Positions 33,875 through 42,163 of a DNA stretch of 64,000 nucleotides are shown here, one piece after another. A program made the position numbers and the translations under genes. Below the pieces are notes generated by a model. It was not told where the DNA came from and made no database searches. It saw only the letters and a list, made by a program, of their open reading frames with translations. Positions within the stretch are counted from its first letter, which is position 1; each line of letters starts with the position of its first letter. Source of the stretch: an uncultured Phycisphaeraceae bacterium (GTDB lineage Bacteria > Planctomycetota > Phycisphaerae > Phycisphaerales > UBA1924); assembly GCA_937899905.1 (NCBI GenBank), contig CALCCF010000025.1:1-64000 (forward strand), given 5' to 3'.

Positions 33875-34678
33875 TTACGTTGCGGCAGCCGCCGGCGCAG
33901 CCGGGCGTCCGGCGGGGCTCGGCGCCTGCCCACCGGCGGGCTTCGAGGCCTGGATGCGCGCGGCGAGTTCCTCGGTCAGCTCGGCCGTGTCTTGGGCGAG
34001 CGAGTCGACTCTGTTCCGGAAGAAGCTGTGCAGTGCCGTGCTGGGGATGGCGACGATGAGCCCGAGCACGGTCGTGATCAGCGCAACGGAGATGCTCGAG
34101 GCCAGCGCCTCGGGCCGCACGCCCTCGCTGACGCTGAGTGTCTCGAACGCGCCGACAAGGCCGACGACCGTGCCCAGAAGGCCGAGCATCGGTGCGACGG
34201 CGGCGATCAGGCCCATCGGGTCGGTCTTGCGTTGCAGCTTCGCGAAGCGCTCCTGGCCGGCTTCTTCGAGGGCCGATCGCAATTCGAGCAACCCAAAGGG
34301 TGAGCGAAGGCAGCGTGTGAGCGCCGAGGCGAACATGCCCGCCAGCAGGCAGCGATTCTCCTCGGCCTGGCAGAACGCGAGTGCCCCGCGGACGTCATTG
34401 GCCGCCAGCAATCGATCGAGCCCCTCGACCACGCGCGGCGGCGCGATGCGTGTGAGACGGATCTCCGCGGCCAGCCAAACTGCCATGAGCACGGCCGTGA
34501 AGGACAGCAGGATGATCACGATGCCGACCGGCCCACCCGACAGGATGTGTTGGAGCAGCGTCTTGCCCTCGTCGGGCGTCGATGCTGCGGGAGCGGCTTG
34601 GGCCAAGAGCGCGCCGGCATCGGCGGCCTGCGCGGCAAACGTCGAGAGATGGGCGATGGCGCCCACGGCAGCACTCAT
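33875..34678 (-). CDS. exbB: ExbB/TolQ/MotA-family proton channel protein
   Basis: This 267-residue protein starts at ATG 34678 (ATGA overlap with the gene before). A hydrophobic N-terminal segment is possibly a signal. The first main helix is about 50-72 (GPVGIVIILLSFTAVLMAVWL), and the cytoplasmic region 75-155 precedes the two channel helices: PMLGLLGTVVGLVGAFETL (about 155-180) and SVALITTVLGLIVAIPS (about 190-210). The GLLGTVVGL motif with its Thr is the ExbB/TolQ hallmark. The C-terminal tail is Ala/Pro-rich. With the two ExbD proteins it should form a proton-driven motor. Confidence 0.92.
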   Translation of the reverse strand: MSAAVGAIAHLSTFAAQAADAGALLAQAAPAASTPDEGKTLLQHILSGGPVGIVIILLSFTAVLMAVWLAAEIRLTRIAPPRVVEGLDRLLAANDVRGALAFCQAEENRCLLAGMFASALTRCLRSPFGLLELRSALEEAGQERFAKLQRKTDPMGLIAAVAPMLGLLGTVVGLVGAFETLSVSEGVRPEALASSISVALITTVLGLIVAIPSTALHSFFRNRVDSLAQDTAELTEELAARIQASKPAGGQAPSPAGRPAAPAAAAT

Positions 34679-35856
34679 GGTGAGCCTCCATCGGTCGCAG
34701 AGTCGTCGCGCTGCCCGGGGGCAGGCGTGTCTGGCAAAGAGCCGTCGAGCAACTCGGCCAGTCCGGGCCACGATAGCACCTGGGACCGAAGGCCAGGCGC
34801 GGCCTGTTCGCTTGAGAGCTCCTTCACCAACGCGCTCGCGGCATCGCGTTGGCCGAGTGCGTGCAGCGTGGCCGCCGCCTCGGCAACGCAGATGTCGGCC
34901 AGGTGCGGCGAGCCCGCTCGGTGCAGCACGTGGACACGGAGCAACTGGGCGACTCCGCGGAGACGATCCTCTTCTGCGGCCTCGAGCACGAGCGATCGCC
35001 CGATGGCCGCCAGGATCCAGGCTTCCATCCACGGCGTCGATGCGCTCGTGAGAGCCGATTCGAGCCGTGCCCGCGCGCCGGCTCGAGCATCGTCATCGAG
35101 CACGCGGGCGGCCACGATGTCGCGAACGAGTTCCACCGAGGCTTCGCGTGGTACGTCGGGGAGCGTGTCGACGCGCTGGCCCAACTCGTGGCGGGCGGCC
35201 GCTTGGTAGAGCACGCGCATGGCGGTGGCCTTGTCGCGCTCGCCCTCGGTCGCCTCGAGTTGCAGCACGAGCGTCAGCGACGGCGACGCGAGCCAGATCG
35301 GCGGCAGCTGCGGGCTGAGTTCGGAGGATGGGTCGATCGCAGCCGGCAGCCCGACGTCGGTCGCCCACGCGCGATTCGCGAACGTCGTGCGCGGCTGGCG
35401 GACGATCGCGGCGTCGAGCCACGCGAGCCAGGGCTCGATGGCCGCTGCCCCAGCACCGCGCGCAAGGCGGCACCGCAGCAGCCCCTCGGCAACAACCAGT
35501 CCGGTCGGTCCTCGGAGCTGGCGTCCCTCGGCCTGTGCAGCCTCAAACACGGCTTGGAGCAGCGGCTCGGCGAGGATGAGGTCGCCGCGTTCCATGCGCG
35601 TCCTTGCGCGCCATGTGTCGACGGCGAGCCCTTGGAACGGATCAGCGGCCTCGCGGAGCGCTGCCGGAACGGCGAGCACGCGATCCCAGCCTACCACGAC
35701 CACGTCTCCCTGCGGAGACCGCACGCGCACGCCCTGCGGCCCGACGCCCATGGCCTGACCGGTGGGGGGTTGCTCGAAGGCGCGCAACACGAGCGCGTCG
35801 TCCTGGCAGAGGGCGGGGGCTGTGGCGATGAGCACGAGTGCGGTCGCGAGCCTCAA
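34675..35856 (-). CDS. Exported helical-repeat protein of the ExbBD/VWA operon
   Basis: This 393-residue protein starts at TTG 35856, overlapping the VWA stop as TTGA, with GAGGG 6 bases ahead. The signal peptide is MRLATALVLIATAPALCQ. A short beta-strand region (about 30-65, GVRVRSPQGDVVVVGWDRV) precedes about 300 residues of TPR-like helices. The C-terminus is Pro/Asp-rich. It has no identified catalytic motif. By position it belongs to the ExbB/ExbD machine. Confidence 0.6.
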   Translation of the reverse strand: MRLATALVLIATAPALCQDDALVLRAFEQPPTGQAMGVGPQGVRVRSPQGDVVVVGWDRVLAVPAALREAADPFQGLAVDTWRARTRMERGDLILAEPLLQAVFEAAQAEGRQLRGPTGLVVAEGLLRCRLARGAGAAAIEPWLAWLDAAIVRQPRTTFANRAWATDVGLPAAIDPSSELSPQLPPIWLASPSLTLVLQLEATEGERDKATAMRVLYQAAARHELGQRVDTLPDVPREASVELVRDIVAARVLDDDARAGARARLESALTSASTPWMEAWILAAIGRSLVLEAAEEDRLRGVAQLLRVHVLHRAGSPHLADICVAEAAATLHALGQRDAASALVKELSSEQAAPGLRSQVLSWPGLAELLDGSLPDTPAPGQRDDSATDGGSP

Positions 35857-36851
35857 CGCGGACCCTCGACGTGCGTGTACGTGCCGCGGGTGGCCGACGC
35901 GATGCGACGCATGACGGCCTCGCCCTCGCGGCTGCGGAAGGTGATGCAGTGGATCGGGATGCCCGTGCGGCGGAACATGCCCAGGATCTGCTCGGCGTTG
36001 TCCTCATGGAATTCGCCGTCGGTCATGAAGTAGATCGCGTCGGGCTGCGGATCGAGCATGGATACGAGCTGGAACCCCGGCAGCGGGTTTGTGCCGCCCT
36101 CGGCGCGAGCGTCGAGGATGTGCGCTCGCGCCCAGGTCTTCCCGCTATCGGTTGCCTGCGCCCACACGACGCCTCGGTCTCCCAGCGGCCGTGCGCCGGA
36201 GTTGAAGAACGCGACGAAGAAGTCTGACGAGCTGAACATGCCCGAGATCGAGCCGATGAGCTCCTGCTGCATCGAGCCCAGCCGCCCGTCGTTGACCATC
36301 GAGCCCGAGGTATCGACGACGAAGGCGAACCGGTTGCCGCGCGCCTCGACGCCGAAGAAGCTCGCGCCGGATCCCACGCTGTCTCCGACACCGAGGCCGA
36401 CGCCCTCAAGGTCGCCGCCGCCGAGTTGGAGCGTGACTTCGCCCGTGGTGTCGGCTAGCTCGGACATATCGATGTCCAGCGCGCCGAGGTCAATCTCAGC
36501 CTGGACCTGCAACGCCGCGCTCGCCGACTCGGCGTCCGGGGCCTCGAGTGCGAGTTCTTCGGCGGCGATCTCGGCCAGCTCGGCATCGGTCATGACGGCG
36601 AACTCGACCTCGGGCGCGCCCGAGCCGAGCTGGGCCACCGGCTGGTTCATCTGGATCAGCGCCGCAATGAGCAGCACGACCACGTGCACGAGCAGCGAGA
36701 CCGCCGCACTGCTGGCGACCAGGGGCACCTTGTGGCGGTTGACCCACGCGAGCACGCCTGGGGCCGGGTCTCGCTCGCCGCCCGGGCCGATCGCCGCCGG
36801 CCCCCGTTGGTCGGTCGTCGGCTGTGGTTGGTCGTGGTGTTCTGGCTGCAT
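35853..36851 (-). CDS. VWA-domain membrane protein, first gene of the ExbBD operon
   Basis: This 332-residue protein starts at ATG 36851. It has a Pro/Gln-rich cytoplasmic N-terminus, one transmembrane helix (about 44-66, VASSAAVSLLVHVVVLLIAA), an acidic Ala/Glu region, a Gly-rich linker and a von Willebrand A domain. The metal-site motif DTSGS is at 180-184, preceded by FFGVEARGNRFAFVV, a common planctomycete VWA lead. Later MIDAS parts are seen as GGTN (Thr) and MTDGEFH (Asp). VWA domains bind protein ligands through a divalent metal. As a first gene it may be the sensor or clamp of the motor encoded downstream. Confidence 0.85.
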   Translation of the reverse strand: MQPEHHDQPQPTTDQRGPAAIGPGGERDPAPGVLAWVNRHKVPLVASSAAVSLLVHVVVLLIAALIQMNQPVAQLGSGAPEVEFAVMTDAELAEIAAEELALEAPDAESASAALQVQAEIDLGALDIDMSELADTTGEVTLQLGGGDLEGVGLGVGDSVGSGASFFGVEARGNRFAFVVDTSGSMVNDGRLGSMQQELIGSISGMFSSSDFFVAFFNSGARPLGDRGVVWAQATDSGKTWARAHILDARAEGGTNPLPGFQLVSMLDPQPDAIYFMTDGEFHEDNAEQILGMFRRTGIPIHCITFRSREGEAVMRRIASATRGTYTHVEGPR

Positions 36852-37133
36852 GGTGCGCAATGTGTAGGGAGTGGGTACGGGCTTCAGGCGGCGTGCATCC
36901 GGCAAACCGCCGTGCACTTGGATGGTTGGGTCGCTCGCACGCGATGCGTCTGCGAACGCCCTATCCCAACCGGATCATCGGTCACGCGGATGCCCCGGCC
37001 CGACCAACCCGGCTGCCTACCCTGAATCCGCTACCGGGGCCAAGGCCCAGGGGTTGCACCGAGCGGCGTTGGGCACAGGGATTCCCTAGCCGATCGGCTC
37101 CTCCGCCCCGGCGACCAGGAGCGACCGATCCGC
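36852..37133. other. Divergent intergenic region between the VWA operon and pyrH
   Basis: This 282-base region should hold promoters in both directions. I see no convincing -35/-10 pair, only an AGGAG 12 bases before the pyrH start. No open frame with coding character and no strong hairpin were noticed. Confidence 0.4.
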
Positions 37134-37895
37134 ATGCCCGCCACCGATCAGACCGACGCCGAAACCAAGCCCGCGGCCTCCGGCGAGGGGCCGACGCGGC
37201 TGCTGCTCAAGCTCAGCGGCGAGGCCTTCGGCAAGGCGGGCTCGGGCGTCGATGCGACCCTGTTGATCGATATCTGCAAGGAGATCGCCCAGGCCACCAC
37301 GCTCGGCGCCCAGTTGGCCATCGTCGTTGGAGGTGGCAACATCATCCGCGGCGCGCAGCTCGCCAAGGCCGGCCTCGTGCAGCGTGCGACCGCCGACCAG
37401 ATGGGCATGCTGGGCACCGTGATCAACGCGCTGGCGTTACGAGAGGCGCTGAGTTCGGTGGGCGTCGATAGCCGCGTGATGAGCGCCGTCGAGATCAGCG
37501 CGGTGGCCGAAAAGTTCATCCGAGGGCGAGCCATCCGCCACCTTGAGAAGGGCCGCGTGGTCATTCTTGCGGGTGGCACTGGCAACCCGTACTTCTCGAC
37601 TGACACCTGCGCCTCCCTTCGCGCGATGGAGCTCGGTTGCGACGCGCTGCTGAAGGCCACCAAGGTCGACGGCGTGTACACGGCCGACCCGAACGTGGAC
37701 ACGACCGCGACGAAGTTCGACCACCTGACCTTCGCCCAAGCCATCGACAAGGGCCTTGGAGTGATGGATATGACCGCGCTGGCCATGTGCCAGGAGCACG
37801 ACATGCCGGTGGTCGTGTTCGACTTCCAGAAGACAGGCAACATCGCGGCGGTCATCCGCGGCGAGACCATCGGCACCCGACTTTCCGTGCGATAA
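37134..37895 (+). CDS. pyrH: Uridylate (UMP) kinase
   Basis: This 253-residue protein starts at ATG. An N-terminal extension of about 20 residues precedes the kinase core: LLLKLSGEAFG, IVVGGGNIIRG, ADQMGMLGTVINALAL, FIRGRAIRHLEKGRVVI, GTGNPYFSTDTCASLRA and KATKVDGVYTADP. PyrH phosphorylates UMP to UDP with ATP as a hexamer. It is followed by frr, the standard bacterial order, although rpsB and tsf are not upstream. Confidence 0.97.
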   Translation: MPATDQTDAETKPAASGEGPTRLLLKLSGEAFGKAGSGVDATLLIDICKEIAQATTLGAQLAIVVGGGNIIRGAQLAKAGLVQRATADQMGMLGTVINALALREALSSVGVDSRVMSAVEISAVAEKFIRGRAIRHLEKGRVVILAGGTGNPYFSTDTCASLRAMELGCDALLKATKVDGVYTADPNVDTTATKFDHLTFAQAIDKGLGVMDMTALAMCQEHDMPVVVFDFQKTGNIAAVIRGETIGTRLSVR

Positions 37896-37941
37896 ACGCG
37901 CCGTCGTCGGTGCTCCACCCGACGCATTGGAGGACCTACCC

Positions 37942-38514
37942 ATGTCGACCGACCCCGACACGATCTTGCTCGAAGCCGAGGACGCCATGGAGAAGGGCGT
38001 GGAGTACCTCAAGCAAGAGCTCCGCGGCGTGCGCAGCGGCCGGGCCAGTACCGCGCTCATCGAATTCCTGAAGGTCGAGTACTACGGCGCGAGCACCGAG
38101 CTGAAGGCCCTTGCGGCGATCAGCGTGCCCGAGCCGACGCAGCTGCTCATCAAGCCCTTTGACCAGGGCGCCGTGGGCGACATCCGCAAGGCGATCGAGG
38201 CGTCGAACCTCGGTCTCACGCCTGTAGTCGAGGACAAGTCGATCCGCATCAATGTGCCGGCGCTCTCGGCCGATCGTCGCCAGCAGCTCGTCGCCCGGTG
38301 CAAGAAGATGGGCGAGGACACCAAGGTCGTGCTCCGCAATGCGCGTCGAGACGCCAACAAGCACGCCGATGCGCTCGGCAAGGGTGACGGTGCCCACGTT
38401 TCCGAGGACGAGATCAAGACCCTCAAGGACGAGATCCAAGAGCTCCTCAAGAAGCATGAGGCCGAAATCGATCAGCGTATCGCCGAGAAGAGCAAGGAAG
38501 TGCTGGAGGTCTAA
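37942..38514 (+). CDS. frr: Ribosome recycling factor
   Basis: The start is ATG 37942 (190 residues), 8 bases after GGAGG. Typical blocks are EDAMEKGVEYLKQELRGVRS, GRASTALIE, YYGASTELKALAAISVPEP, LTPVVEDKSIRINVPAL and RNARRDANKH, ending in a long helix. Frr splits post-termination ribosomes with EF-G. It follows pyrH by 46 bases. The stop overlaps that of the convergent AraC gene in CTAA. Confidence 0.97.
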   Translation: MSTDPDTILLEAEDAMEKGVEYLKQELRGVRSGRASTALIEFLKVEYYGASTELKALAAISVPEPTQLLIKPFDQGAVGDIRKAIEASNLGLTPVVEDKSIRINVPALSADRRQQLVARCKKMGEDTKVVLRNARRDANKHADALGKGDGAHVSEDEIKTLKDEIQELLKKHEAEIDQRIAEKSKEVLEV

Positions 38515-39311
38515 GGGCGGCCAGATTCGTCCGCTTCTCCATCGCCGGCATCCGCTCCGTCAAAGTATCGCCCCGGAGTTTGGCCCAGCTCGCGCTTGAA
38601 CATCGCGATAAACGCGCTGACCCGCTCGTAACCAACGTGCGACGCGACCAAACTTACCGGTTCACCTTGGGCGAGGCGCTGCAGGGCCGCGATGAGTCGG
38701 GCGCGGGTACGCCAGCGCCCGAACGCCATACCGGTCTCTTCCGAAAACAGGCGAGCGAGGGTTCGCGAGCTCGCACCGCTGCCTGCTGCGAGCGCCTCGA
38801 GCGTGCGGGTGTCGCTCGGACTCTCGATCAGTGCCTGCGCCACTCGAGACGCACGCGGATCGGCTGGCATCGGCAACCGCAGTGGCGCTTCTCGGGTTAT
38901 CGCGAGTTCATCGAGCGCGACGAACGCCAGCCGCCGTTGTGGTCCGTCATCTCGCCGTAGACCGCCCAGCTCCATCGCTCGAAGCACGACCTGCCGGAGC
39001 AGCTCGGACACGGCGACCACTCGCGGCCGATCGTGAGATCCCGCGTCGAGATCCGGGTGGAAGTACAGCGTTCGCATGCTCGCGGCCGCCGCGCACTCGA
39101 CGGCGTGCCCAAAGCCGGCGGGCATCCACACCGCTCTCTGACTCGGCACCACCCAAACCCCCGAGCCCGCCCTCACGGTGAGCACGCCCGAGGACGCGTA
39201 CACGAGCTGCGGCCACGCGTGCTCGTGCTCGGCGATACGAAAGCCGCGTGGTAGGTCAAGAACGAGGCACCGGACCACGTACGAATCCGAGACATGGCTG
39301 ATTCTAGACAT
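38511..39311 (-). CDS. AraC-family transcriptional regulator with N-terminal cupin domain
   Basis: This 266-residue protein starts at ATG. The N-terminal cupin region (about 15-85, FRIAEHEHAWPQLVYASSGV and the VPSQRAVWMPAGFGHAV block) is followed by a linker and two helix-turn-helix motifs (about 160-255). These carry TLEALAAGSGASSRTLARLF and the signature VSLVASHVGYERVSAFIAMF with GQTPGRYF. The combination matches the NimR/YdeC-type subfamily. It is divergent from a VOC protein gene, which it probably controls. Confidence 0.9.
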   Translation of the reverse strand: MSRISHVSDSYVVRCLVLDLPRGFRIAEHEHAWPQLVYASSGVLTVRAGSGVWVVPSQRAVWMPAGFGHAVECAAAASMRTLYFHPDLDAGSHDRPRVVAVSELLRQVVLRAMELGGLRRDDGPQRRLAFVALDELAITREAPLRLPMPADPRASRVAQALIESPSDTRTLEALAAGSGASSRTLARLFSEETGMAFGRWRTRARLIAALQRLAQGEPVSLVASHVGYERVSAFIAMFKRELGQTPGRYFDGADAGDGEADESGRP

Positions 39312-39331
39312 ATGTTGTCATAGTATCGTGA

Positions 39332-39359
39332 TTGAGCCAGATGGCCTCTGCGGTATGCT
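39332..39359 (+). promoter_or_regulatory. Candidate sigma-70 promoter for the VOC gene
   Basis: TTGAGC (39332-39337), a 16-base spacer and TATGCT (39354-39359) lie 36 bases ahead of the ATG in the 83-base divergent gap. Both boxes match consensus in 4 of 6 positions. Confidence 0.4.
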
Positions 39360-39394
39360 TTTGGGATCCAACCTCACCACAGGAGGCTCCCGAC

Positions 39395-39766
39395 ATGCAC
39401 GCACGGACCAACCAGATCGCTCACTTCGCGATCCACGCCGACGACGTCGAACGCGCCAAGGCCTTTTATGCCGAGGTCTTCGGATGGGCGTTCGAGCCTT
39501 GGGGTCCGCCGGAGTTCTACCTGATCGATACCGGCGAGGGCGGCCTGCGCGGCGCACTCCAGCGACGAAGGCAGCCCGCAAGCGGCGCGGGCATGACCGG
39601 CTACGAGTGCACGATCGCCGTGGATGACGTGGATGCCGCCATCGGGCACATCGAGCGCGCGGGCGGCACGATCACGTCTCCACCATTCAAGATCCCCTCA
39701 GTGGGAACAGTGGCGACGTTCACGGATACAGAAGGAAACACCGCCTGCGTCATGCGCTACGACTAG
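39395..39766 (+). CDS. VOC-superfamily (glyoxalase-like) protein
   Basis: This 123-residue protein starts at ATG 39395, with AGGAGG about 8 bases before. The two beta-alpha-beta-beta-beta modules of a VOC fold are seen: IAHFAIHADDVERAKAFYAEV with FGWAF, and MTGYECTIAVDDVDAAIGHI with the final DTEGNTACVM. Metal-ligand positions (His near the start, Glu near the end) appear partly kept. The family covers glyoxalases, dioxygenases and resistance proteins; the substrate is unknown. The divergent AraC regulator suggests it is inducible. Confidence 0.88.
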   Translation: MHARTNQIAHFAIHADDVERAKAFYAEVFGWAFEPWGPPEFYLIDTGEGGLRGALQRRRQPASGAGMTGYECTIAVDDVDAAIGHIERAGGTITSPPFKIPSVGTVATFTDTEGNTACVMRYD

Positions 39767-39817
39767 CCGTCGTGGCGCACACGCCAAGCGGTGCGAGTGG
39801 CAGGTTGCGTTTTCGCC

Positions 39818-41599
39818 TTAGCGGAACGTCACGATGCTCGGCGCCGTCAGCACAACGGGCTCCTCACGCAGCAGGCTGAACGCGTTCAGCGAGTGGACTA
39901 TCTGCTCCCACGTCTGCTCGCCGACGGCGGCGCGCACCGCACGGACCATCGGCAGGGCCGAGGCATCGCCGCTGTTGGGCGAGGCCACGCTCATGAAGCC
40001 GCCCAGCGACTCCTCGAGGATCTCGGTCAGCGACTTCGGGCCCGGGTAGTGGCGCACGTCGTACGTCGCCAGGCCGACGTGTGCGGCGAGGTCCTGCACG
40101 GCATCGTCCAGCGAGCCGACCTCATCGGCCATCTTCAGCCCCACGGCGTCCTTGCCCAGGAACAACCGACCCTCGGCGGTCTTGGAGAGGTCGATGCCCG
40201 GGCGGCCGGCGGTGACGCGTCCGGTGAACTGGTCGTACACCTCGGTCATCTTGCCGCGGACGATATCGATCTGCTGCTCGTTCCAAGGCTTGGCCGAGGC
40301 GAACATGTCGGCTCGCGGTCCGCGTGCGCGACCGACGACGTTGATCTTGATCTTGTCGTACAGCTCGGTCATGCTGATCTTGCCGCCGACGACACCAATG
40401 GAGCCGAGGATGCTCGATTGGTTGGCGTAGATCTTCTCGCCGCCGACGGCGATGTAGTACCCGCCCGAGGCGGCCATGTTGCCGACGCTGACCCACACGG
40501 GCTTCTCTTGACGCAGCTCCTGCACGCCCTGCCAGATGATCTCGCTCGCCGTGGCCGAGCCACCGGGCGAATCGATGCGGAGCACGACGGCCTGCACCAT
40601 GTCGTTGTCTCCGAGCTTCTTCAGCTCATTGCGCACGGTGCGGCTGCCGATCGTCTCTCCGCCGAACATGCCGCCGCTTGTCGAGTCGCCGGTCATGATC
40701 GAGCCGGTCAGGTGCAGCACGGCGATCGTTGGCCCGGTGAGCTCGTCATCGGGCTCGGCGGTCAGCATCTGCAGCATGGCGAACGGGTTGGACGTATCAA
40801 ACTCGCTCGCGTCGGCGCCGGCGCTGACGGTGATCCACCGCGGGTTCGAGCCCTCGCCCGCAACGGCTTCGCCCAGGTCGGGAAGATCGACGGCCGCATC
40901 GACGAGGCCAGCGGCGACCGCGTCCTCGGCGTTGGCCATCCACAGCGTCTCCATGGCCTTCTCGACATCGTTGGCCGACATGTCGTCGCCCTGCGCGAGT
41001 GTGCCGACCATGTGGCCGTATAGGCTGTCAAGAAGGCCGTCGATGTTTTCGCTCCACGCCTCGCTGGGCTCAGAGCGGGTCATCTGCTCGTTCGCGCCCT
41101 TGTACGCACCCACCTGGATCATCTGCGCGTGCAGCCCGACCCAGTCGAGCGTGTCGGCCATGAACATCTCTTCCATGTACAGGCCGGGAAGGGAGACATC
41201 GCCGGCCGCCTGGATCATCGAGGTGTCGGCGTAGCTCGCGAGCATCAGATCGGTCGGGCCCATCTGCTCGGCGAACACCGTGACCGGAATGTCGACGGAC
41301 TCGATTGCCTGGCCAAGCTCGTCGACGTGCGCCCAACTGAGCGCCGAGTCCTTGAGGCGCACCACGAGGTGGTCGAGGTTGTGCTCGTCCTGCGCGCTCG
41401 TGATAGCGTCGACCAGGCCGCTGAGCGTGGGCTCTTCCTCGCCGAACAACCACGCGAGCGGGCTCGGAGCTTCGGCGGGTGTGCCGGTGATCTCCAGCAA
41501 GCCGACGCGTTCGCGGGACTGATCCATCGCCTGGGCGGTGCCAGCCGAGGCGATCATCAGGCCGGCGGCGAGGTACGAGAGCGTGCAGGTCGTGCGCAT
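39818..41599 (-). CDS. sppA: Signal peptide peptidase SppA, long (67K) form
   Basis: This 593-residue protein starts at ATG 41599, with AAGGAGG 5 bases before. A signal sequence (about 1-24) is followed by two tandem ClpP-like domains. The catalytic lysine is Lys167 in VGAYKGANE, in the first half. The serine is Ser378 in NMAASGGYYIA, in the second half, which is the E. coli SppA arrangement. RIDSPGGSATASE is also typical. It degrades cleaved signal peptides in the inner membrane. A clear second membrane anchor is not seen, so it may be periplasmic. Confidence 0.93.
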   Translation of the reverse strand: MRTTCTLSYLAAGLMIASAGTAQAMDQSRERVGLLEITGTPAEAPSPLAWLFGEEEPTLSGLVDAITSAQDEHNLDHLVVRLKDSALSWAHVDELGQAIESVDIPVTVFAEQMGPTDLMLASYADTSMIQAAGDVSLPGLYMEEMFMADTLDWVGLHAQMIQVGAYKGANEQMTRSEPSEAWSENIDGLLDSLYGHMVGTLAQGDDMSANDVEKAMETLWMANAEDAVAAGLVDAAVDLPDLGEAVAGEGSNPRWITVSAGADASEFDTSNPFAMLQMLTAEPDDELTGPTIAVLHLTGSIMTGDSTSGGMFGGETIGSRTVRNELKKLGDNDMVQAVVLRIDSPGGSATASEIIWQGVQELRQEKPVWVSVGNMAASGGYYIAVGGEKIYANQSSILGSIGVVGGKISMTELYDKIKINVVGRARGPRADMFASAKPWNEQQIDIVRGKMTEVYDQFTGRVTAGRPGIDLSKTAEGRLFLGKDAVGLKMADEVGSLDDAVQDLAAHVGLATYDVRHYPGPKSLTEILEESLGGFMSVASPNSGDASALPMVRAVRAAVGEQTWEQIVHSLNAFSLLREEPVVLTAPSIVTFR

Positions 41600-41710
41600 G
41601 GAGCCTCCTTGGTCGGGCGCGTTGTCAGAGTCGCGAACGGCCGCGTGAGCCGAAGTGCTGATGCATGTTAGATGCCGTGCCTCCAACGTTCCGTCGGGGG
41701 CTCGGGTTCG

Positions 41711-42163
41711 CTAGGCGTACCCCAAGCGGTCGAGGTCATCCTCTTCGAGCCCGAAGTGGTGGCCGATCTCGTGCAACAGCGTTATCCGGATCTGTTCGGC
41801 CACCGTTTCATCATCGGCGTCCCATCCGCCGGAGATGAGGGCGATCCCTCGGCGGAAGAGATGTATCTCGGTTGGAAGCACCGCATCGAGCTCGATCGGC
41901 CGCTCGGTGAGCATGAACCCGGTGTGCAGGCCGCAGAGTTCCTCGACCGCCTCGTCCTCCTCGTGCGGCTCAATGCCCAGGTCACGCAGGATGGCCCGAT
42001 CCGGCTCGTCCATGACATGCAGAGGCACCTCGTCGAACACAGCGCGGATGTGCTCGGGCAGCCTGGCAATCTCCGCCTCGACGAGCGCGTCGAATCGCCG
42101 AGCAAATGCTGCGGGCACGGGCGCAGGCGCGGGGCTCGGCTCAGCATCGTGCGCGTCGCTCAC
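41711..42163 (-). CDS. Minimal zincin-like metallopeptidase family protein
   Basis: This 150-residue protein starts at GTG, overlapping the upstream stop as GTGA. An Ala/Pro arm is followed by a compact domain ending in LLHEIGHHFGLEEDDLDRLG, an HExxH zinc motif with a following acidic turn. Blocks such as GFMLTERPIELDAVLPTEIH and IHLFRRGI match the small bacterial metallopeptidase family. The third zinc ligand may be the Glu or Asp in the acidic tail. No substrate is known. Confidence 0.85.
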   Translation of the reverse strand: MSDAHDAEPSPAPAPVPAAFARRFDALVEAEIARLPEHIRAVFDEVPLHVMDEPDRAILRDLGIEPHEEDEAVEELCGLHTGFMLTERPIELDAVLPTEIHLFRRGIALISGGWDADDETVAEQIRITLLHEIGHHFGLEEDDLDRLGYA

